Part shown: piece by piece, positions 60,656 to 64,000 of the stretch
How the letters are laid out: every line of letters begins with the position of its first letter
Numbering within the stretch: the stretch's first letter is position 1
Origin: Amycolatopsis aidingensis
GTDB lineage: Bacteria > Actinomycetota > Actinomycetes > Mycobacteriales > Pseudonocardiaceae
Direction of reading: 5' to 3'
Length of the DNA: 64,000 nt
Assembly: GCF_018885265.1 (NCBI RefSeq)
Contig: NZ_CP076538.1
Span: 4,314,001 to 4,378,000 of the forward strand
Program-made: the position numbers and the translations under genes
The notes under the pieces: generated by a model
The model's input: only the letters and a program-made list of their open reading frames with translations
Told to the model about the DNA's origin: nothing
The model's database searches: none

Positions 60656-62089
60656 TCAGCGAGACGCGACGGTCGCGCGCTTGCGGGACAGCGCGTCCAC
60701 CGTCGCGGCCAGCAGCAGCACCAGCCCGGTGACGATGGACACCACCGCAGCATGCTGTTTGAGCAGGCCGAGCCCGTTGGCGACCACGGCGAGGACCGTG
60801 CCGCCGATCACCGCGTCGAACACCCGCCCGCGTCCGCCGAACAGCGAGGTTCCGCCGATCACCGCCGCGCCGACCGCGAACAGCAGGGTGTTCAGCCCGC
60901 CTGCCTGCGGGTCCACCGAACCGACCTTGGAGGAGTAGACGATGGCGCCGACCGCGGCCACCGAGGAGCAGACCACGAACACACTGGCCCGGATCCTGGT
61001 CACGTCGATGCCGGCCCTGCGCGCCGCCTCCCGGTTGCCGCCGACCGCGTAGATGTGCCGCCCGTACCGGGTCCGGTTCAGCACGTAGGTGCCGATGGTC
61101 AGCAGCACCAGCACGATCGGGACCACGTAGGGGACGCCGGAGATCACGATGCTCGGGTTCGGCGAGCGGTTGATGGTGAGCAGGTAGGTGGCCACGGCAC
61201 CGAGCGCGGCGACCCCGCCCACCCTGGCCAGCACCAGCGCGGTCGGCTGGGTGACCAGGCCGCGCCGCAGCCGGGAGAAGTGCCTGCCAAGGGTCACCGC
61301 GGCGAACCCGCCCGCGGCGACCACGAACAGCAGCCAGCTGCCCGCGGTGGACAGGTTGCCGTTGGCCACCTGGTTCAGCACCGGCGAGGTGCTGATGCCC
61401 AGCACCCCGCCCTCGCCGATGAACTGCAGGATCACGCCCTGCCAGGCGAGGAACAGGGCCAGGGTCACCACGAAGGAGGGCATACCGATCTTGGCGACCA
61501 GGAAGCCGGTGATGCAGCCGATCGCCGTGCCGACGCACACCGCGAGCAGCATCTCCAGCCACGGGTTGGCCGCCATCCCGGACAGGGCGATCGCGATGGC
61601 CAGCACGGACATGGCCGCGCCTGCCCAGATCCGCAGCAGTAGCGCCAGCAGCACCGCCAGCACCAGCGCGGCGATGAACAACACGAACACACTGGTGCCC
61701 ATGCCGCCGAGCAGGTTGCCGCCCTCCACGAAGTGCATGGCCAGCACGGCGCCTGCGACCCCGGAGGCCGTGCCCGCGGAGAGGTCGATCTCACCGACCA
61801 GCAGCACGAACACGATCCCCATCGCGATGATGGTCTGGCCCGCGCCCTGGGCGAGCAGGTTGGCGATGTTGTTCAGGGAGAGGAACACGTCGGAGAGGCT
61901 GGCGAAGACGACCACCAGCGCCAGCAGCCCGAGCAGCGCGGGCAGCGAGCCGAGCTGCCCGCCGCGCAGCCGGGTGAGGTAGTCCCGGATCGCCTCGGAG
62001 CTCGACATCGCCGTGGTGTCGATGCCGAAGTCGGTGATGGCGGCATTGCCGGGTTTGGTCTGGGTATCAGGCACGATCGGCTCTTTCAC
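60656..62089 (-). CDS. sugar ABC transporter permease (XylH/RbsC type)
   Basis: 477 residues, about 10-12 helices, of the BPD_transp_2 family. LNNIANLLAQGAGQTIIAMGIVFVLLVGEIDLSAGTASGVAGAV is the family opening (shown in parts: GQTIIAMGIVFVLLVGEIDL), with GCITGFLVAKIGMPSFVVTLAL, and YAVGGNREAARRAGIDVTRIRASVFV, GGTSLFGGRGRVFDAVIGG, in parts, near the end. It overlaps the ATPase gene by 23 bp. GTG 62074 is an alternative later start. With the partner ATPase and binding protein it imports a pentose-like sugar. Unusually long for the family at the N-terminus. Confidence 0.92.
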   Translation of the reverse strand: MKEPIVPDTQTKPGNAAITDFGIDTTAMSSSEAIRDYLTRLRGGQLGSLPALLGLLALVVVFASLSDVFLSLNNIANLLAQGAGQTIIAMGIVFVLLVGEIDLSAGTASGVAGAVLAMHFVEGGNLLGGMGTSVFVLFIAALVLAVLLALLLRIWAGAAMSVLAIAIALSGMAANPWLEMLLAVCVGTAIGCITGFLVAKIGMPSFVVTLALFLAWQGVILQFIGEGGVLGISTSPVLNQVANGNLSTAGSWLLFVVAAGGFAAVTLGRHFSRLRRGLVTQPTALVLARVGGVAALGAVATYLLTINRSPNPSIVISGVPYVVPIVLVLLTIGTYVLNRTRYGRHIYAVGGNREAARRAGIDVTRIRASVFVVCSSVAAVGAIVYSSKVGSVDPQAGGLNTLLFAVGAAVIGGTSLFGGRGRVFDAVIGGTVLAVVANGLGLLKQHAAVVSIVTGLVLLLAATVDALSRKRATVASR

Positions 62090-62858
62090 AGGAGTGCGGA
62101 CTGGGGCGGGCCAGGCCGAGCTCCCCCGACCGGCCCGCGGTGATCAGTTCGACGACCTGGCTGTGGGTGACGTCCTTGACCGGCACCTGGGCCACCATCC
62201 GGCCCAGGTACAGCACGGCGATCCGGTCGGACACCTCGAAGACGTCGGCCATGTTGTGGCTGATCAGCACCACGCCAAGGCCCTGCTCGGCGAGCCTGCG
62301 CACCAGGTCGAGCACCTGCCGGGTCTGCGCGACACCCAGCGCGGCGGTGGGCTCGTCCAGCAGCACCACCTTGCTGTCCCACAGCACCGACTTGGCGATC
62401 GCCACGGTCTGGCGCTGGCCGCCGGACAGTGCCGACACCGGGGTGCGCACCGACTTGACCGTGCGCACCGACAGCGAGGCCAGCGTCTCCCGCGCCGCGT
62501 TCTCCATGCTCGCCTCGTCCAGCAGCCAGCGGCTGCCACGCTCCCTGCCGAGGAACATGTTCTGCACGATGTCGAGGTTGTCGGCCAGCGCGAGGTCCTG
62601 GTAGACGACCTCGATGCCGAGCGCCGCCGCATCCTTCGGGCCGCGGATATGCACCGGCTCGCCGCGGAAGGTCACCGTGCCGGAGTCCGCCCCGTGGATC
62701 CCGGCAATGCATTTGATCAGGGTGGACTTGCCGGCGCCGTTGTCACCGACCAGCGCCGTGACCTCGCCGGCTCGCACGGCGAAGTCCACGTCGTGCAGGA
62801 CGTGCACCGCGCCGAAACTCTTGTTCAGTGCGGTCAGTTGCAGGATGGGATCGGTCAT
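62067..62858 (-). CDS. sugar ABC transporter ATP-binding protein (single ATPase domain)
   Basis: 263 residues. Walker A GDNGAGKSTLIKCI, signature ALSGGQRQTVAIAKSVLWDS, Walker B KVVLLDEPTAALGV and switch LISHNMADVFEVSD are intact. It is a single-domain version, about half the length of the two-domain XylG/RbsA, as in many actinobacterial sugar importers. It is followed by the overlapping permease gene, and preceded by a strong hairpin after the binding-protein gene. The ATG at 62858 is used. Confidence 0.94.
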   Translation of the reverse strand: MTDPILQLTALNKSFGAVHVLHDVDFAVRAGEVTALVGDNGAGKSTLIKCIAGIHGADSGTVTFRGEPVHIRGPKDAAALGIEVVYQDLALADNLDIVQNMFLGRERGSRWLLDEASMENAARETLASLSVRTVKSVRTPVSALSGGQRQTVAIAKSVLWDSKVVLLDEPTAALGVAQTRQVLDLVRRLAEQGLGVVLISHNMADVFEVSDRIAVLYLGRMVAQVPVKDVTHSQVVELITAGRSGELGLARPSPHSCERADRA

Positions 62859-62879
62859 CGTGGGTTCTTTCGCTGGAGG

Positions 62880-62923
62880 CCGGGGCGGGGAGCGGGAGCT
62901 GCGGGGGACGCTCCCCGCCCCGG
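62880..62923 (-). terminator. intra-operon hairpin after the sugar-binding protein gene
   Basis: CCGGGGCGGGGAGCG (62880-62894) pairs perfectly with 62909-62923 (15 bp, 14-nt loop). On the transcribed strand it follows the binding-protein stop by about 12 nt and precedes the ATPase start by 21 nt. Such structures can protect the 3' end of the upstream gene and reduce downstream transcription. Confidence 0.7.
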
Positions 62924-62934
62924 CAGGCTGGTGA

Positions 62935-64000
62935 TCAGGAGATGCCGAGCTCGGCGCAGGTGTCCTGCAGGTCGTCGGTGCAGACGTCGGAAGCCGGGAC
63001 GTAGCCCTCGTCGATCACCGTCTTCACGTTGTCCTTGGTGATCAGCTGGGGCTCGAGCAGCACCGACTTGACCTGCCTGCCGCCTTCGGGGTCCTCGGTG
63101 ACATCCGAGGCGAGTTCGTCCGCGGCGGCGGTGTCCCCGCTGGCCAGTGCGGCGGCCAGCTTGGCGGTGGCGTTGGCCTCCTGCTGGATCGGCTTGAACA
63201 CCGTCATGTACTGGTCGCCGCGCAGGATCGCCTTCAGCCCGGCCGGGGTGGCGTCCTGCCCGGTCACCGGGACCCGCCCGTTGAGGCCGTTCTTCTTCAG
63301 TACGGTGATCACCGCACCGGCCAGCCCGTCGTTGGCGGCGACCACGCCGTCCACCGTGCCGCCGTTGCTGGTGAGGATCTGTTCGAAGGTCACGCCGCCC
63401 TTCTGGTTGTCCCAGTCGTCGATCCGCTGGCTCTGCACCAGCTTCAACTCGCCGGACTCATACAGTGGGCCGAGGACTTTCTGCTGGCCCTCGTAGAACA
63501 GCGAGGCATTGTTGTCCGTGGGCGCGCCCTCGATCTCGATCACCTCGGCGCCCTGCTTGCCCTCGAGCGCCTGGGCCAGGCCCTGCCCCTGCAGTTCGCC
63601 GACCTTCACGTTGTCGAAGGAGACGTAGTAGTCGGAGCTGCCGCCGAGATTGAGCCGGTCGTAGTCGATGGTGGGGATACCCGCGTTCTGCGCCTTGGTC
63701 GCAACGGCGCTGCCGACCTCGCTGTTGATCGAGGCGATGACCAGCACCTTCACCCCCTTGGCGATCATCCCGTCGGCCAGGGTGCTGAACTTCTGCACTT
63801 CGCCCTGCGCGTTCTGCACATCCGGTTCAAAGCCCTCGGCGCGCAGCGCCTTCTCCAGCATGGGCTTGTCGAAGCCCTCCCAGCGGGCCGAGCTGGCCGT
63901 CTCCGGCAGGATCACCCCGACGGTGCCCTTGGTCTCGCCACCGGACTCCGCGGGAGCGTTCTGCTCACCCTCCGGAGCCGCCGTGTTCGCACCGCATGCG
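62935..64000 (-). CDS. sugar ABC transporter substrate-binding lipoprotein (XylF-like), partial
   Basis: At the window edge the visible protein begins just before the lipobox cysteine (codon 63994-63996, in ACGAN), followed by a short Gly/Glu/Ala linker and the periplasmic-binding fold: GTVGVILPETASSARWEGFD, VLVIASINSEVGSAVATKAQ, IPTIDYDRLNLGG, GQGLAQALEGKQGAEVIEIEGAPTDNNASLF (in parts), DGVVAANDGLAGAVI and TGQDATPAGLKAILRGDQ. The DYDRLNL and TGQDA segments match D-xylose-binding proteins. About 20 N-terminal residues of the signal peptide are cut off. It would head the xylose-type operon. Confidence 0.92.
   Translation of the reverse strand, partial: ACGANTAAPEGEQNAPAESGGETKGTVGVILPETASSARWEGFDKPMLEKALRAEGFEPDVQNAQGEVQKFSTLADGMIAKGVKVLVIASINSEVGSAVATKAQNAGIPTIDYDRLNLGGSSDYYVSFDNVKVGELQGQGLAQALEGKQGAEVIEIEGAPTDNNASLFYEGQQKVLGPLYESGELKLVQSQRIDDWDNQKGGVTFEQILTSNGGTVDGVVAANDGLAGAVITVLKKNGLNGRVPVTGQDATPAGLKAILRGDQYMTVFKPIQQEANATAKLAAALASGDTAAADELASDVTEDPEGGRQVKSVLLEPQLITKDNVKTVIDEGYVPASDVCTDDLQDTCAELGIS

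Overview
The window is from a high-GC actinobacterium, most likely a member of the Pseudonocardiaceae (Amycolatopsis/Prauserella type). GTG starts are common, many genes overlap as GTGA or ATGA, and intergenic palindromes resemble those I know from Amycolatopsis genomes. The backbone is, as I recall it, collinear with Mycobacterium tuberculosis Rv2674-Rv2703: msrB, hemQ, hemG/hemY, hemE, DUF3000, RNase D, dxs, the RNA methyltransferase Rv2689c, Rv2690c, ceoB/ceoC, DUF3159, OB-fold protein, hydrolase, DUF3710, dut, DUF3093, DUF4193, cei, suhB, ppgK, sigA. Accessory blocks are inserted between these anchors.

Layout. 1-4.1 kb: start of a LigD-type polymerase-domain protein, GNAT acetyltransferase, TVP38 membrane protein, Ser/Thr kinase, small membrane protein, msrB. 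4.1-7.2 kb: two TIGR04222-type membrane proteins with Gly/Cys tails, coupled to a DUF692 (MNIO-type) enzyme and a small DUF2063-like protein; this is the best candidate here for an undescribed system. 7.2-13.9 kb: hemQ, hemG and hemE of the coproporphyrin heme pathway, split by a secreted subtilisin. 13.9-20.7 kb: DUF3000, an orphan response regulator behind a long structured leader, RNase D, and a thiolase/FadB beta-oxidation operon. 20.8-28.2 kb: NAD(P)-binding protein and divergent AraC regulator, aldo/keto reductase, two-component system, homocysteine methyltransferase, dxs. 28.4-37.4 kb: aldehyde dehydrogenase and GMC dehydrogenase next to a complete Opp/Dpp-type ABC importer. 37.5-51.6 kb: the conserved block ending in sigA, including a KimA-type potassium importer divergent from two TrkA/RCK proteins. 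51.6-59.4 kb: small membrane proteins, a NarL-type two-component pair, amino-acid permease, and an operon of EamA exporter, glutamine-synthetase-like ligase and a papain/C39-like protein. 59.5-64 kb: a xylose-type ABC operon with a ROK regulator; the binding protein runs off the window.

Three genes (first TIGR04222 protein, aldo/keto reductase, dxs) carry frameshifts, each explained by loss of a single base in or beside a G/C run. Because dxs is normally essential, sequencing or assembly error is the likeliest cause. At least nine genes have a TANNNT box 6-8 nt before the start codon, the signature of leaderless transcription. I saw no tRNA, rRNA, CRISPR array, insertion sequence or phage gene.
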